Made by a program: the position numbers and the translations under genes
Shown here: positions 9,701-18,991 of the stretch, one piece after another
Layout: each line of letters begins with the position of its first letter
Position numbering within the stretch: the stretch's first letter is position 1
Origin: Pegethrix bostrychoides GSE-TBD4-15B
GTDB taxonomy: Bacteria > Cyanobacteriota > Cyanobacteriia > Elainellales > Elainellaceae
NCBI GenBank assembly: GCA_019359155.1
Contig: JAHHHV010000015.1
Span: 1 to 51,925 of the forward strand
Direction of reading: 5' to 3'
DNA: 51,925 bases
The notes under the pieces: model-generated
Databases searched by the model: none
Seen by the model: only the letters and a program-made list of their open reading frames with translations
What the model was told of the DNA's origin: nothing

Positions 9701-10906
9701 GTGAGTCATCGTCAGGTATTTGGAGTTTCTCGCCGCCAGATCATTCGCGGTCTGCTGGCGACAGGTGCATTTGGGTTAACGGCAAAGCTGGGGACAGGCT
9801 GCACGTCAGCCAGCACCAGTACCAGCACAGCAGGCGACTCAGGCGGCGGCTCAAGCGGTAAAGATGAGCCGATTACGATTGGATTCATCTATGTTGGTCC
9901 CAAGGATGACTATGGCTACAATCAGGCACATGCAGACGGCGCGGCAGCAGTCGCCAAAAAATTCTCCTGGGTGAAATTAGTTGAAGAGGCAAATGTACCC
10001 GAAACAACTGCCGTAGCTGAATCGATGCGTAGCATGATCGATATCGATGGCGCAAAGGCACTGTTCCCCACCTCGTTCGGCTATTTTGATCCGCATGTTC
10101 TCAAGCTGGCCAAAGACTATCCCGACGTACAGTTTTTTCATGCGGGTGGGCTTTACCAAGAAGGCACCACGCCCAAAAACATCGGCAGCTATTTCGGCTA
10201 TATCGATGAAGCGCAGTATATCGCAGGCGTGGTTGCTGCGCTGACTTCCAAAACTGGCAAGCTGGGCTTTGTCGCTGCTAAGCCGATTCCGCAGGTGCTT
10301 CGCAACGTCAACAGCTTCACACTGGGGGCACGCAGCGTCAAGCCCAGCGTCACCACGCAGGTGGTCTTTACCGGCAACTGGGCTGAACCTATCAAAGAAG
10401 CCGAAGCTACCAACAGCATGGCCGATCAGGGCATTGACGTCATCACCTGCCATGTGGACAGCCCGAAAGTGGTCATGGAAACCGCCGAGAAGCGCGGCAT
10501 TTTTTCCTCCGGCTACCACGCCAATCAGCTGGCGCTTGCCCCCAAAGGCTATTTGACCGGGGCAGAGTGGGACTGGACAAACATCTACAGCCAAATTGCC
10601 GAAGAGATGCACGCAGGCAAGAAACTGATGGATGGGGGCATTCCGCATATTTTGCGCGGTGGCCTGAAGGAGGGCTTCTGTAAGGTGTCAGATTACGGTG
10701 TGGCGGTCAGCAGCGACACCAAGCAAAAGGCCGATGCGGTGAAGGCTAAGTTTATGGATGGCAGTATAGTGATCTACCAGGGCGAGATCAAAGACAACAA
10801 GGGCAACGTAGTGGTGGCTGCCTCAGAGTCGCTGAAGCAGCAAGACCCAAAGCTAGAGCAAATGGATTATCTCGTCGAAGGCGTGATCGGCTCAATCGGC
10901 AGCTAG
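9701..10906 (+). CDS. BMP-family ABC transporter substrate-binding protein
   Basis: This is the periplasmic receptor of a nucleoside-type ABC importer (Med/BmpA family), 401 residues from the chosen start. The open frame reaches back to a TTG at 9671, but GTG at 9701 has AAGGAG 8 nt upstream and gives a clean export signal. That signal is SRRQIIRG (twin-arginine) with a hydrophobic stretch ending at TGC, a possible lipidation Cys. A Ser/Thr/Gly linker follows, then the mature start ITIGFIYVGPKDDYGYNQAH, typical of the family. Relatives bind purine nucleosides or other ring-shaped or ureido compounds. The operon's two ureide-type hydrolases suggest a nitrogen-rich small molecule as the ligand. 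Confidence 0.88.
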   Translation: MSHRQVFGVSRRQIIRGLLATGAFGLTAKLGTGCTSASTSTSTAGDSGGGSSGKDEPITIGFIYVGPKDDYGYNQAHADGAAAVAKKFSWVKLVEEANVPETTAVAESMRSMIDIDGAKALFPTSFGYFDPHVLKLAKDYPDVQFFHAGGLYQEGTTPKNIGSYFGYIDEAQYIAGVVAALTSKTGKLGFVAAKPIPQVLRNVNSFTLGARSVKPSVTTQVVFTGNWAEPIKEAEATNSMADQGIDVITCHVDSPKVVMETAEKRGIFSSGYHANQLALAPKGYLTGAEWDWTNIYSQIAEEMHAGKKLMDGGIPHILRGGLKEGFCKVSDYGVAVSSDTKQKADAVKAKFMDGSIVIYQGEIKDNKGNVVVAASESLKQQDPKLEQMDYLVEGVIGSIGS

Positions 10907-10924
10907 TTTATCAGGAGAACCCCT

Positions 10925-12031
10925 ATGCAAACCTGGCGACGCACTCTCGAATCGCTCTGCCTATCGTTTGGCGCAATCTTAGTCGGGCTGCTGCTGTTTG
11001 GTCTGTTCTGCGCCCTCGCCGGAGCTAATCCGTTTGAGGTGTACGGCCTGATCTGGAAGGCGGCTTTCGGCAGCAGCAGCACCTTTCAGAACACGCTGAT
11101 TCGCGCCTCGCCACTGATGCTGAGCGCTCTTTGTACAGCCTTACCTGCCCGACTGGGGCTGGTGATTATCGGCAACGAAGGAGCGCTCGTGATGGGCGGG
11201 CTGGCCGCAATTTCGATTGGCCTGATCATCGGCACGGCGCTACCGCCGATTCTGGTGCAGATCGCAATGGCAGTCGCGGGGCTAGTGGCCGGCGGGCTGT
11301 GGATTGGTGCAGCGGGCGCGCTCCGACACTACCGAGCCGTGAACGAAACGATTAGCAGCCTTTTGCTCAACTACATTGCGATTGCATTGCTCAACCATTT
11401 GGTAGGTGGGCCAATGCGGGATCCCAGCTCGCTGAATAAGCCTTCTACCTTCCCGTTAGCAGAGGTGAATATGCTGGGCAATATTCCAGGTACGCGCGTA
11501 CATTGGGGACTCGTATACGGTCTAGTTGCCTGCCTAATTACCTATTTCCTAATGCAGCGCACTACCTTTGGCTTTGCGGCACGTACTGCTGGCGGCAACG
11601 TCCGGGCAGCGCGGATCGCAGGGCTACCTGTAGGTAAGCTGACAGTGATGATCTGCTTTTTGGCTGGCTCCTGTGCAGGGCTAGCAGGCATGGTGGAAGT
11701 AGCGGCGGTGCAGGGTGCAGCCAACGAATCGCTCAACGTCGGCTATGGCTATGGCGGCATTTTGGTGGCGTTTGCGGCAAGGCACAATCCGCTGGCGGCG
11801 GTGCTGATCTCGCTGCTGGTAGGCGGCATTTTGGCAAGCGGCGGGATTCTCCAGCGTTCGCTAAACTTACCAGATGCGACAGTGCTGGTGTTTCAGGGGC
11901 TAGTATTCCTGGTCGTACTCTACAGCGATTCACTCTACGGCAAGATTCCGTTCTTTAAAGAGAAGCCAATCATTACGACTTCCGCTTCGCCACCTGCGAG
12001 TCCGGGGGAGGAGCCTGTCATGACAGCTTAA
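10925..12031 (+). CDS. ABC transporter permease, nucleoside/BMP type (first subunit)
   Basis: This 368-residue inner-membrane permease of the BPD_transp_2/NupP class starts with one cytoplasmic turn and helix, then about nine more helices. The family signature NETISSLLLNYIA is near residue 139, and GNVRAARIAGLPVGKLT (coupling-helix region) is near 224. The last 20 residues are a hydrophilic Pro/Ala tail. An AGGAGA site lies 18 nt after the BMP stop, so the two are co-transcribed. It pairs with the 307-residue permease downstream; both are needed for a heterodimeric channel. Function follows from family and operon; the ligand is not shown. Confidence 0.88.
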   Translation: MQTWRRTLESLCLSFGAILVGLLLFGLFCALAGANPFEVYGLIWKAAFGSSSTFQNTLIRASPLMLSALCTALPARLGLVIIGNEGALVMGGLAAISIGLIIGTALPPILVQIAMAVAGLVAGGLWIGAAGALRHYRAVNETISSLLLNYIAIALLNHLVGGPMRDPSSLNKPSTFPLAEVNMLGNIPGTRVHWGLVYGLVACLITYFLMQRTTFGFAARTAGGNVRAARIAGLPVGKLTVMICFLAGSCAGLAGMVEVAAVQGAANESLNVGYGYGGILVAFAARHNPLAAVLISLLVGGILASGGILQRSLNLPDATVLVFQGLVFLVVLYSDSLYGKIPFFKEKPIITTSASPPASPGEEPVMTA

Positions 12032-12062
12032 AGTCACAGCTTAAAGTCACAGCCTAAAGTCA
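12024..12062. repeat. 13-nt repeat, three tandem copies
   Basis: CAGCTTAAAGTCA (12024-12036, 12037-12049) and CAGCCTAAAGTCA (12050-12062) are head to tail, with a fourth partial copy. The first copy contains the TAA stop of the permease gene, so the repeat arose at its 3' end and now fills the gap before the next gene. Confidence 0.9.
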
Positions 12063-12100
12063 CAGCCTGAGAAATCATCATTCAAAAGGAGAGTCAAGTC

Positions 12101-13024
12101 ATGGCAGAAGGTTTGGGCTGGTGGGGCGTACCGCTAGCAATTGTGGCAGGCACGATGCGGGGCGGCACGCCGTTTCTGTTTGTCAGCCTGGGAGAATGTC
12201 TGACGGAAAAGAGCGGCAAGATCAACCTAGGGCTGGAAGGGACGCTGCTGACGGGCGCAATGACAGCCTACGGAGTCTCATACCTGACGGGTTCGCCCTG
12301 GCTGGGGATTCTGGCGGCGGGACTCGCGGGACTGGTCTTAGGCAGTATTCACGGCTGGCTGTCGCAGCAGTTTCGGGTGAATGATGTGGCGGTGGGAATT
12401 GCGATGATTATTTTTGGTAGCGGCATTGCCTTCTTTTTTGGCAAGCCGTTTATTCAGCCTTCCGCGCCGCAATTGCCGACGCTGAATCTGGCTGGCAGCA
12501 ACGTCTCGCCCGCTGTCGAAGCCGCCTTGCAAATCAGCCCGCTGTTTTTGCTAGGGTTGGCGATCGCGCCGCTGATGAAATGGTTCTTTCAATCAACCCG
12601 CTGGGGGCTGTATGTGCGCGCTGTAGGCGACAGTCCTGATGCCGCTCGAGCAATGGGCGTTTCCATTTTCAAAGTGCGGATGCTGAGCATTATGGCGGGG
12701 AGTTTCTTAGCCGGAATTGGCGGGGCTTCCCTGTCGTTGTACTATCCGGGTGTCTGGACAGAGCGGATCTCTAGTGGGCAGGGATTAATGGCGGTAGCGC
12801 TGGTGATTTTCGCCCGCTGGAACCCGATGATTTGCCTCTGGGCTTCGCTGCTGTTTGGCGGTGCCCAAGCGCTAGGGCCATCGCTGCAGTCGGTGGGGAT
12901 TAAGCAGGGCTACTACCTGTTCAACGCTGCCCCCTATGTCTTAACGCTGCTGATTATGATTGTCACCTGCTCACCCAAGCGAACGCTAGCTGGCGTACCT
13001 GGGGCATTGGGCATGGATAACTAG
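12101..13024 (+). CDS. ABC transporter permease, nucleoside/BMP type (second subunit)
   Basis: This 307-residue permease is the NupQ-like partner of the preceding one. The N-terminal PFLFVSLGECLTEKSGKINL and GLEGTLLTGA segments (residues 24-52) are the family hallmark. The coupling region AVGDSPDAARAMGVSIFKV is near residue 177, and about eight to nine hydrophobic helices are visible. AAAGGAGAG precedes the ATG by 8 nt. It lies between the first permease and the biuret hydrolase-like gene, with short gaps consistent with one transcript. Confidence 0.88.
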   Translation: MAEGLGWWGVPLAIVAGTMRGGTPFLFVSLGECLTEKSGKINLGLEGTLLTGAMTAYGVSYLTGSPWLGILAAGLAGLVLGSIHGWLSQQFRVNDVAVGIAMIIFGSGIAFFFGKPFIQPSAPQLPTLNLAGSNVSPAVEAALQISPLFLLGLAIAPLMKWFFQSTRWGLYVRAVGDSPDAARAMGVSIFKVRMLSIMAGSFLAGIGGASLSLYYPGVWTERISSGQGLMAVALVIFARWNPMICLWASLLFGGAQALGPSLQSVGIKQGYYLFNAAPYVLTLLIMIVTCSPKRTLAGVPGALGMDN

Positions 13025-13045
13025 CCTATTGGAGTGTGAATAGAA

Positions 13046-13729
13046 ATGAAACGCTTTGTAGAATCTGAGCCATATCCCTATCCCTATAATGGCGATCTGC
13101 GGCCTGAGAATACGGTCGTTCTAGTCATTGACATGCAGATCGACTTCTGCGGCACAGGCGGCTACGTTGACAAAATGGGCTACGATCTGTCGCTGACTCG
13201 CGCCCCGATTGCGCCCATTGTGCGGCTGCTGAGCGTGGCCAGAGCGGAGGGCTATCACGTCATGCATACCCGCGAAGGCCATCGCCCTGACCTCTCCGAT
13301 CTGCCCGCCAACAAGCGCTGGCGCTCGCAGCAGATTGGCGCGGGAATTGGCGATCCGGGGCCTTGCGGTAGAATTCTAGTGCGGGGCGAACCGGGCTGGG
13401 AACTCATCCCGGAGCTGGCTCCGCTCCCCGGCGAGGCAATCATCGACAAGCCGGGCAAAGGCTCATTTTACGCCACCGATCTCGATCTGCTGCTGCACCA
13501 AAAAGGCATTCAAAATATCATTCTCACCGGCATCACCACCGATGTCTGCGTTCATACGACAATGCGAGATGCCAACGATCGCGGATACGAATGCCTGATG
13601 CTATCAGACTGTACGGGCGCAACGGACTACGGCAACTATTTGGCCGCGCTCAAAATGATTAAAATGCAGGGCGGCGTGTTTGGTGCAGTCGCCGAATCTC
13701 AGGCGCTGATTGAGGCCATTAAGCAGTAA
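13046..13729 (+). CDS. biuH: cysteine hydrolase, probable biuret amidohydrolase (BiuH-like)
   Basis: This 227-residue isochorismatase-fold amidohydrolase would cleave biuret to allophanate and ammonia. The catalytic triad Asp29 ([10 protein letters not shown]), Lys135 ([10 protein letters not shown]) and Cys168 ([16 protein letters not shown]) is intact. From memory the characterised Rhizobium biuret hydrolase has D36, K142 and C175, a constant offset of 7, and shares long stretches with this protein, for example YPYNG near residue 13, [32 protein letters not shown] and KMQGGVFG. RutB (ureidoacrylate hydrolase) is the next best family. It sits between permease and ATPase genes of the BMP transporter, so import and hydrolysis are encoded together. 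I am fairly confident of the subfamily; the substrate is not proven. Confidence 0.8.
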   Translation: MKRFVESEPYPYPYNGDLRPENTVVLVIDMQIDFCGTGGYVDKMGYDLSLTRAPIAPIVRLLSVARAEGYHVMHTREGHRPDLSDLPANKRWRSQQIGAGIGDPGPCGRILVRGEPGWELIPELAPLPGEAIIDKPGKGSFYATDLDLLLHQKGIQNIILTGITTDVCVHTTMRDANDRGYECLMLSDCTGATDYGNYLAALKMIKMQGGVFGAVAESQALIEAIKQ

Positions 13730-13741
13730 CAGGAGGTTTCT

Positions 13742-15289
13742 ATGACCACGCTCTCTTCGCTTCCCTCGGCTCGGCAGCTCGACCGTCCGCCCGATCTGCA
13801 AGTTAACGGCATGACCAAGCAGTTTGGCCGTCTGATGGCTTTAGACAACCTGTCGATGCACCTGAAGTCGGGCAGCTTTCATGCGCTGCTAGGCGAAAAC
13901 GGCGCCGGAAAAAGTACGCTGGTCAAATGCATCATGGGCTTCTATCAGCCCACCGCTGGCGAACTGCTACTCGATGGCAACCCGGTGCAGATTGGCAATC
14001 CCCGCGACGCGCACCGCTACGGCATTGGCATGGTGTACCAGCATTTCACCTCAGTTCCGGCCATGACGGTGGCCGAAAATCTGGTGCTGTCGCGGTTTGG
14101 CGGCGCAGGCATCATCAACTGGAAGGCCGAAATCGAAGCGCTGCGAGCCTTTATGTCAACCTCGCCGTTTCAGGTGCCGCTGGAAACGCCAATTGCCCAG
14201 CTCGCGGCAGGCCAAAAGCAAAAGCTAGAAATCTTAAAGCAAATCTATCTGCACAGCCGCATTTTGATTCTGGATGAACCCACCTCGGTCTTAACGCCTG
14301 CTGAAGCCGATGAAGTTCTGGGCTTGCTGCGGCAGCAGGTCAGCGCCGGAGAACTCAGCATCCTGATGATTTCGCACAAGTTCCGCGAGGTGATGGCCTT
14401 TGCCGACGAAATTACGGTGCTGCGAAAAGGCAAGTTTGCAGGCAGCGGCGCGGTCAGCGAGCTCACGGTGGCGGATATGGCCGAGATGATGATGGGTGAA
14501 CAGAAAGTGCCCACGCCCGTCCAGAAAACTAGCCTGCCCAACGCCACGCCCGTGCTAGAAGCTCGGCAGCTCGGCGCGAACAAAGACAATGGCATCGCCG
14601 CTTTTTCGGGCATTGATCTGACAGTTCACAGCGGCGAAATTGTCGGGATTGCCGGCATATCAGGCAACGGTCAGCGGGAGCTAGTTGAGGTGCTGGCCGG
14701 ACAGCGTGAGGCTGCTGCTGGTGAAGTTTGGGTGAACGGTGAGCGCTATACTGCTACCCGCGCCGAGATGTATCGGCATCAGGTATGTGCCCTGCCCGAA
14801 GAGCCGCTCCGCAACGCCTGCGTGGCGCATATGAGCGTCGCTGAAAACATGGCGCTCCGCACCTTTGATCGACCACCGCAAGCTAAGGGGATTCTGTTGC
14901 TCTTGCAGGCGATTCGCCAGATGGCAGTGGGGCTGATTGGTCAGTTTTCGGTCAAAACGCCTTCTCCTGAAACCCCGGTGCAGAACCTGTCCGGCGGCAA
15001 CGTGCAGCGAGCCGTTCTGGCCCGCGAACTCTCCACCGAGCAAATCAAGCTGCTGATTGCAGCTAACCCTTGCTTTGGCCTCGACTTTGCCGCCGTAGAC
15101 TTTATCCATACTCAAATTATCAACGCTCGTAACCGAGGTGTAGCGGTGCTGCTGGTTAGCGAAGATCTCGACGAACTGCTGAAGCTCTCTGACCGGCTGA
15201 TCGTCATCAGCGACGGCCAGTTTACCTACCAAAGCCAGACTACCACCGCCGAATATGCCGCGATTGGCCATGCCATGGCGGGTCACTAA
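13742..15289 (+). CDS. ABC transporter ATP-binding protein, double-domain nucleoside/sugar type
   Basis: This 515-residue ATPase has two tandem ABC domains, as in NupO/YufO-type nucleoside importers. Domain 1 has Walker [11 protein letters not shown] (near residue 51) and Walker [14 protein letters not shown]. Its signature is degenerate ([13 protein letters not shown]). Domain 2 has [11 protein letters not shown] in the Walker A position and the signature [16 protein letters not shown]. Its Walker B region reads [13 protein letters not shown], with the catalytic Glu replaced, as is usual for the second site of this family. AGGAGG precedes the ATG, 12 nt after the hydrolase stop. It powers the two permeases of this operon. 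Confidence 0.9.
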   Translation: MTTLSSLPSARQLDRPPDLQVNGMTKQFGRLMALDNLSMHLKSGSFHALLGENGAGKSTLVKCIMGFYQPTAGELLLDGNPVQIGNPRDAHRYGIGMVYQHFTSVPAMTVAENLVLSRFGGAGIINWKAEIEALRAFMSTSPFQVPLETPIAQLAAGQKQKLEILKQIYLHSRILILDEPTSVLTPAEADEVLGLLRQQVSAGELSILMISHKFREVMAFADEITVLRKGKFAGSGAVSELTVADMAEMMMGEQKVPTPVQKTSLPNATPVLEARQLGANKDNGIAAFSGIDLTVHSGEIVGIAGISGNGQRELVEVLAGQREAAAGEVWVNGERYTATRAEMYRHQVCALPEEPLRNACVAHMSVAENMALRTFDRPPQAKGILLLLQAIRQMAVGLIGQFSVKTPSPETPVQNLSGGNVQRAVLARELSTEQIKLLIAANPCFGLDFAAVDFIHTQIINARNRGVAVLLVSEDLDELLKLSDRLIVISDGQFTYQSQTTTAEYAAIGHAMAGH

Positions 15290-15311
15290 AAATAAGCATG
15301 AGGATAATCTG

Positions 15312-15986
15312 ATGAACGCTATCCCGGCTCTTCCCTACGACTACCCGCTGCCCGACTTGCACAGTCATCTAGCGCTGGTGATTATCGACATGCAGCGTGA
15401 TTTTCTGGAGCCAGGTGGCTTTGGCGACGCGCTGGGCAATGACCTGACCCCGCTACAGGCGATTGTGCCGCAGCTTGAAACGTTGCTCCAGACTGTTCGC
15501 AGCCTCGGCCTGCTGGTGATCCACACCCAGGAGTGCCACCAGCCCGACCTTTCAGACTGCCCGCCCTCGAAGCTAAAACGAGGAAATTCGACGCTGCGGA
15601 TTGGTGATTCTAGCTCAATGGGACGCATCTTGGTCTGCGGTGAGCCTGGTAATGCGATCATTCCAGCCCTCTCACCGCTGCCCAACGAGGTGGTCATTCT
15701 CAAGCCTGGTAAAGGCGCTTTTTACAACACGCCCTTAACGTCAATTCTGCAAAAGCACGAGATCACGCATCTGCTCATTACGGGCGTAACCACCGAAGTC
15801 TGTGTGCAAACTACCATGCGCGAGGCCAACGATCGCGGCTACGAATGTCTGCTGGTCGAAGACTGCACCGCCAGCTACTTTCCGAGCTTTAAGCAGGCTA
15901 CCATCGAGATGCTGCGGGCGCAGGGCGGCATCATAGGCTGGACAGCGACTACGGATCAGGTCTGTCGAGCGTTGTTGAAAAGTTGA
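15312..15986 (+). CDS. second cysteine hydrolase, isochorismatase family, possible triuret hydrolase (TrtA-like)
   Basis: This 224-residue paralogue of the biuret hydrolase-like gene has the intact triad Asp26 ([10 protein letters not shown]), Lys131 ([10 protein letters not shown]) and Cys164 ([16 protein letters not shown]). The open frame extends 19 codons further upstream into the ATPase gene, but ATG 15312 has GAGG 8 nt before it and gives the expected length. It lacks the long N-terminal YPYNG and GYDLSL motifs of the first enzyme and has its own [11 protein letters not shown] loop, so the substrate probably differs. Triuret hydrolase TrtA is known to work with BiuH (triuret to carboxybiuret to biuret to allophanate). 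That pairing is my leading hypothesis; ureidoacrylate- or carbamoyl-compound hydrolase is the alternative. It is the last gene of the operon. Confidence 0.78.
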   Translation: MNAIPALPYDYPLPDLHSHLALVIIDMQRDFLEPGGFGDALGNDLTPLQAIVPQLETLLQTVRSLGLLVIHTQECHQPDLSDCPPSKLKRGNSTLRIGDSSSMGRILVCGEPGNAIIPALSPLPNEVVILKPGKGAFYNTPLTSILQKHEITHLLITGVTTEVCVQTTMREANDRGYECLLVEDCTASYFPSFKQATIEMLRAQGGIIGWTATTDQVCRALLKS

Positions 15987-16356
15987 GTTGAAAAGCTGAG
16001 TTGAAAAGCTGAAAAGCTGACTGGATCGTTCAGCGAATTTGAGCAAGCGTTGCTTCTGCAACCTGAGCGACAACCTAATTCATCAATGGCTCCCGACTGC
16101 TGCAAAGGCTGATTGCGCTGCAAATCATCTTCAGCTTGACAGAGTCCAAATTGAGCATCCTGGAATTTGGCTGCTTTGACAGGGTAAACGCATCTTAGCA
16201 ATTTAGATGCGTTTTAGATGCGTTTGCCCGGTGCGCCTTCCCTACTCCCAGTTGCAAGCCTCCCGAATTTTGAGCTGCCATCTATTTGCCCCTAGACGGA
16301 TACCACTGTCCAGCCCTCATGCTATTTTAGAAAAATGAAAAGATTGTGAAATAGCC
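15987..16356. other. 370-nt intergenic region before mntC
   Basis: No gene is supported. It begins with a decaying array of GAGTTGAAAAGCT-like repeats (15970-16020). In the middle it holds an inverted-plus-direct 10-mer (16186-16225), and it ends with an A-rich stretch before the mntC ATG, which has no strong ribosome-binding site. Confidence 0.6.
16186..16225. promoter_or_regulatory. three copies of AGATGCGTTT: inverted repeat plus direct repeat
   Basis: AAACGCATCT (16186-16195) pairs perfectly with AGATGCGTTT (16205-16214), and a second direct AGATGCGTTT follows at 16216-16225. It may be the terminator of the hydrolase operon (10-bp stem followed by TTTT), or operator sites for the Mn transporter 130 nt downstream. 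The exact third copy favours a protein-binding site. Confidence 0.5.
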
Positions 16357-17349
16357 ATGCAAACTCCAATGGGCCGTATCTGGCAGTCCACCCTGACGCG
16401 AGGTGCCGCACTGCCGAGGCTACTACCTGGGCTACTGCTCGGACTCTGGTTGAGCGGCTGTACTTCCCAGACTGCGCCGCCACAGAGCACCGCCGACTCA
16501 TCGTCAACCGCCAGTCTAGAGCAGCCTCAGCAGAAGGTGGTTTTGACTACCTTTACCGTGCTAGCGGACATGGCGCAGAATGTAGCGGGAGACAAAGCAG
16601 TTGTGGTATCCATCACCAAACCTGGAGCTGAGATTCACGGCTATGAACCTACTCCCAGCGACCTAGAGCGGGGGCAAGATGCCGATCTAATTTTGGACAA
16701 CGGGCTAAACCTGGAGCGCTGGGCAACTCGGCTCTACAACAGCTTGCCAGAAGTGACCCATGTGACGTTGAGCGAGGGCATTCAACCTGTCAACATTGCC
16801 GAGGATGCCTATCAAGGTAAGCCGAATCCCCATGCCTGGATGTCGCCCAGAAATGCGTTGATCTACGTTGAGAATATTCGCCAAGCGCTTGGCAATCTTG
16901 ATCCAGCCAATGCTGCCACCTATGACGCGAATGCTAAAGCCTACAGCGAGCAGATTCGGGCAATCGATCGGCAGCTCAAGCAAGCGATTGCCGCCGTTCC
17001 GCCTGAAAACCGCTACATGGTGAGCTGTGAAGGTGCATTTTCTTATCTAGCGCGTGACTATGGCCTCCAGGAAGTTTATATCTGGCCGGTCAATGCAGAA
17101 CAGCAGGCTACCCCAAAACAGGTGGAAAAGGTGATCAACACCGTGAAGGCGAACCAGATTCCGGCGGTATTCTGCGAGAGTACGGTCAACGATGCAGCCC
17201 AGCTTCAGGTAGTGAAGGAAACTGGAGCAAAGTACGGGGGTCTGTTGTATGTCGATTCTCTCTCTCCCGCCGATGGCCCGACACCGACTTATCTAAAACT
17301 ACTGGAATACAACATCAACACTTTAACCACAGGCTTACAGGGCAACTAG
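16357..17349 (+). CDS. mntC: manganese ABC transporter substrate-binding lipoprotein
   Basis: This is a 330-residue cluster A-I metal receptor. A signal peptide ends in the lipobox LSGC (Cys35). The metal ligands expected for the Mn/PsaA/MntC group are in place: His94 (EIHGYEP), His159 (NPHAWMS), Glu226 (CEGAF) and Asp300 (YVDSLSP). Zn receptors usually have a third His instead of Glu and a His-rich loop, both absent here. Cys225 and Cys273 match the positions of the disulfide known from Synechocystis MntC. Gene order C-A-B is the same as in Synechocystis. It delivers Mn(II), needed for the photosystem II oxygen-evolving centre, to the MntAB pump. Confidence 0.92.
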   Translation: MQTPMGRIWQSTLTRGAALPRLLPGLLLGLWLSGCTSQTAPPQSTADSSSTASLEQPQQKVVLTTFTVLADMAQNVAGDKAVVVSITKPGAEIHGYEPTPSDLERGQDADLILDNGLNLERWATRLYNSLPEVTHVTLSEGIQPVNIAEDAYQGKPNPHAWMSPRNALIYVENIRQALGNLDPANAATYDANAKAYSEQIRAIDRQLKQAIAAVPPENRYMVSCEGAFSYLARDYGLQEVYIWPVNAEQQATPKQVEKVINTVKANQIPAVFCESTVNDAAQLQVVKETGAKYGGLLYVDSLSPADGPTPTYLKLLEYNINTLTTGLQGN

Positions 17350-17358
17350 ATAAAACCT

Positions 17359-18144
17359 ATGAACGCAATCAGGATTGACATCGAAAACGTGACGGTTGCC
17401 TACCACGGCAAAGTCGCGCTGCACAGCGCCTCGCTGCAACTCCAGGCAGGCACCATTTGCGGATTAGTGGGGATGAATGGAGCTGGAAAATCGACCTTGT
17501 TTAAGGCCATTATGGGATTTGTCCAACCTGCTGGTGGGCGAATTTTGATTAATGGACTCCCCATTCGCCGCGTCCAAAAAAGCAGCCTAGTGGCCTATGT
17601 ACCCCAGTCAGAGGAAGTAGACTGGAACTTTCCGGTGAGCGTTCACGATGTAGTGATGATGGGACGCTACGGCTATATGAATCTGCTGCGAATACCGCGA
17701 CTGTCCGATCAACGCGCCGTCAGAGAAGCCTTAGAGCGGGTGGAAATGTGGCAAATGCGCGATCGCCAAATTGGAGAGCTGTCGGGGGGACAAAAGAAGC
17801 GTACCTTTTTTGCGCGAGCATTGGCGCAGCAGGGCAAGGTGCTGTTGCTGGATGAACCGTTTGCCGGAGTTGACATCAAAACTGAAAAGATGATGATCCA
17901 CCTGCTGATGGAGCTGCGCCAAACGGGGCACACGATTTTGATCTCCACGCATGATTTGGCTTCGATTACCACGTTTTGCGACCAGGTCGTGTTGATTAAT
18001 CGGACGATTCTGGCCTATGGCAACACCTCGGAGGTGTTTACAGCCGAAAATCTTTCCCGCACCTTTGGTGGATCAGTTGGGGATTTCTCCCTGGCAACCA
18101 GTCAGCTCGCTCCAGGAAATCAGGAGGAACAGGAATGGACTTAG
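17359..18144 (+). CDS. mntA: manganese ABC transporter ATP-binding protein
   Basis: This 261-residue ABC ATPase has Walker [10 protein letters not shown] near residue 38, signature [16 protein letters not shown] near 139, Walker [11 protein letters not shown] and the switch His in ISTHDL. The [18 protein letters not shown]-loop region is typical of metal-type (MntA/ZnuC) ATPases. It starts 9 nt after mntC and its 3' end overlaps the mntB start by 10 nt, so the three are co-transcribed. Assignment to Mn rests on mntC. Confidence 0.92.
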   Translation: MNAIRIDIENVTVAYHGKVALHSASLQLQAGTICGLVGMNGAGKSTLFKAIMGFVQPAGGRILINGLPIRRVQKSSLVAYVPQSEEVDWNFPVSVHDVVMMGRYGYMNLLRIPRLSDQRAVREALERVEMWQMRDRQIGELSGGQKKRTFFARALAQQGKVLLLDEPFAGVDIKTEKMMIHLLMELRQTGHTILISTHDLASITTFCDQVVLINRTILAYGNTSEVFTAENLSRTFGGSVGDFSLATSQLAPGNQEEQEWT

Positions 18145-18986
18145 TGCAGTGGTTTGCCGCACCGCTACAGTACGAATTTATGGTGAAGGCAATTTTGGTG
18201 AGCGCCCTAGTGGGGCTAGTCTGTTCGGCACTGTCTTGCTACATGACGTTAAAGGGCTGGGCGCTGATGGGCGATGCTGTTTCCCATGCGGTGCTGCCAG
18301 GGGTGGTAATTGCTTACGTGCTGAATATTCCCTTGGCGATTGGAGCCTTTGTGTTTGGCGTGGGTTCTGTGTTGGCAATCGGGTTTATCAAAGCGAAGAC
18401 TCGCGTTAAAGAGGACGCAGTGATTGGCTTGGTCTTTACTGGGTTCTTTGCATTGGGCATCGTGCTCATTTCTAAGGTCAAAAGCACGGTCGATCTGGGA
18501 CATATTCTATTTGGTAATGTCTTAGGCATTTCGGATTCTGACATTACTCAAACAGTGATCATCAGCATCATTACGTTAGTTACCCTGGCAATCTTGCGCA
18601 AAGATTTAATCCTATTCTGCTTTGACTCCACCCATGCTCGCTCAATTGGGATGAATATCACTTTTCTCTACTACGTTCTGCTGTCTTTGCTATCGCTGAC
18701 TGCCGTTGCGGGGCTGCAAACCGTCGGCATTATTTTAGTGGTGGCCATGCTGGTCACGCCGGGAGCTACCGCCTATCTGTTGAGCGATCGCTTTGACCAG
18801 ATGATGCTGATTGCCATAGCTTCCGGCGTATTCTCCAGCGTGATGGGCACATACATCAGCTACCATATCGATGGTTCGACAGGCGGATGTATTGTGGTGC
18901 TGCAAACGCTGCTGTTTGTCATCGCGATGATTTTTGCCCCCAAGCATGGACTGTTGGTGCAGCCCAAAGCGGCTGAATCGCCTTGA
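18135..18986 (+). CDS. mntB: manganese ABC transporter permease
   Basis: This 283-residue ABC-3 family membrane protein has about eight to nine helices. Recognisable segments are [16 protein letters not shown] near residue 45, [19 protein letters not shown] near 117 and [17 protein letters not shown] near 199, all standard for Mn/Zn permeases. An AGGAGGAACAGG ribosome-binding site lies inside the end of mntA. Its stop is only 5 nt from the convergent znuA stop. Confidence 0.92.
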   Translation: MDLVQWFAAPLQYEFMVKAILVSALVGLVCSALSCYMTLKGWALMGDAVSHAVLPGVVIAYVLNIPLAIGAFVFGVGSVLAIGFIKAKTRVKEDAVIGLVFTGFFALGIVLISKVKSTVDLGHILFGNVLGISDSDITQTVIISIITLVTLAILRKDLILFCFDSTHARSIGMNITFLYYVLLSLLSLTAVAGLQTVGIILVVAMLVTPGATAYLLSDRFDQMMLIAIASGVFSSVMGTYISYHIDGSTGGCIVVLQTLLFVIAMIFAPKHGLLVQPKAAESP

Positions 18987-18991
18987 CTGCG

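Noticed and set aside
9977-10648. 223-codon open frame opposite the BMP receptor gene
   Set aside because: It lies wholly inside a well-supported gene, has no ribosome-binding site and no recognisable protein sequence. Long antisense frames are common in GC-rich coding DNA.
15255-15311. Upstream extension of the second cysteine hydrolase
   Set aside because: The extra 19 codons overlap the ATPase gene and have no ribosome-binding site, while ATG 15312 has GAGG at proper spacing.
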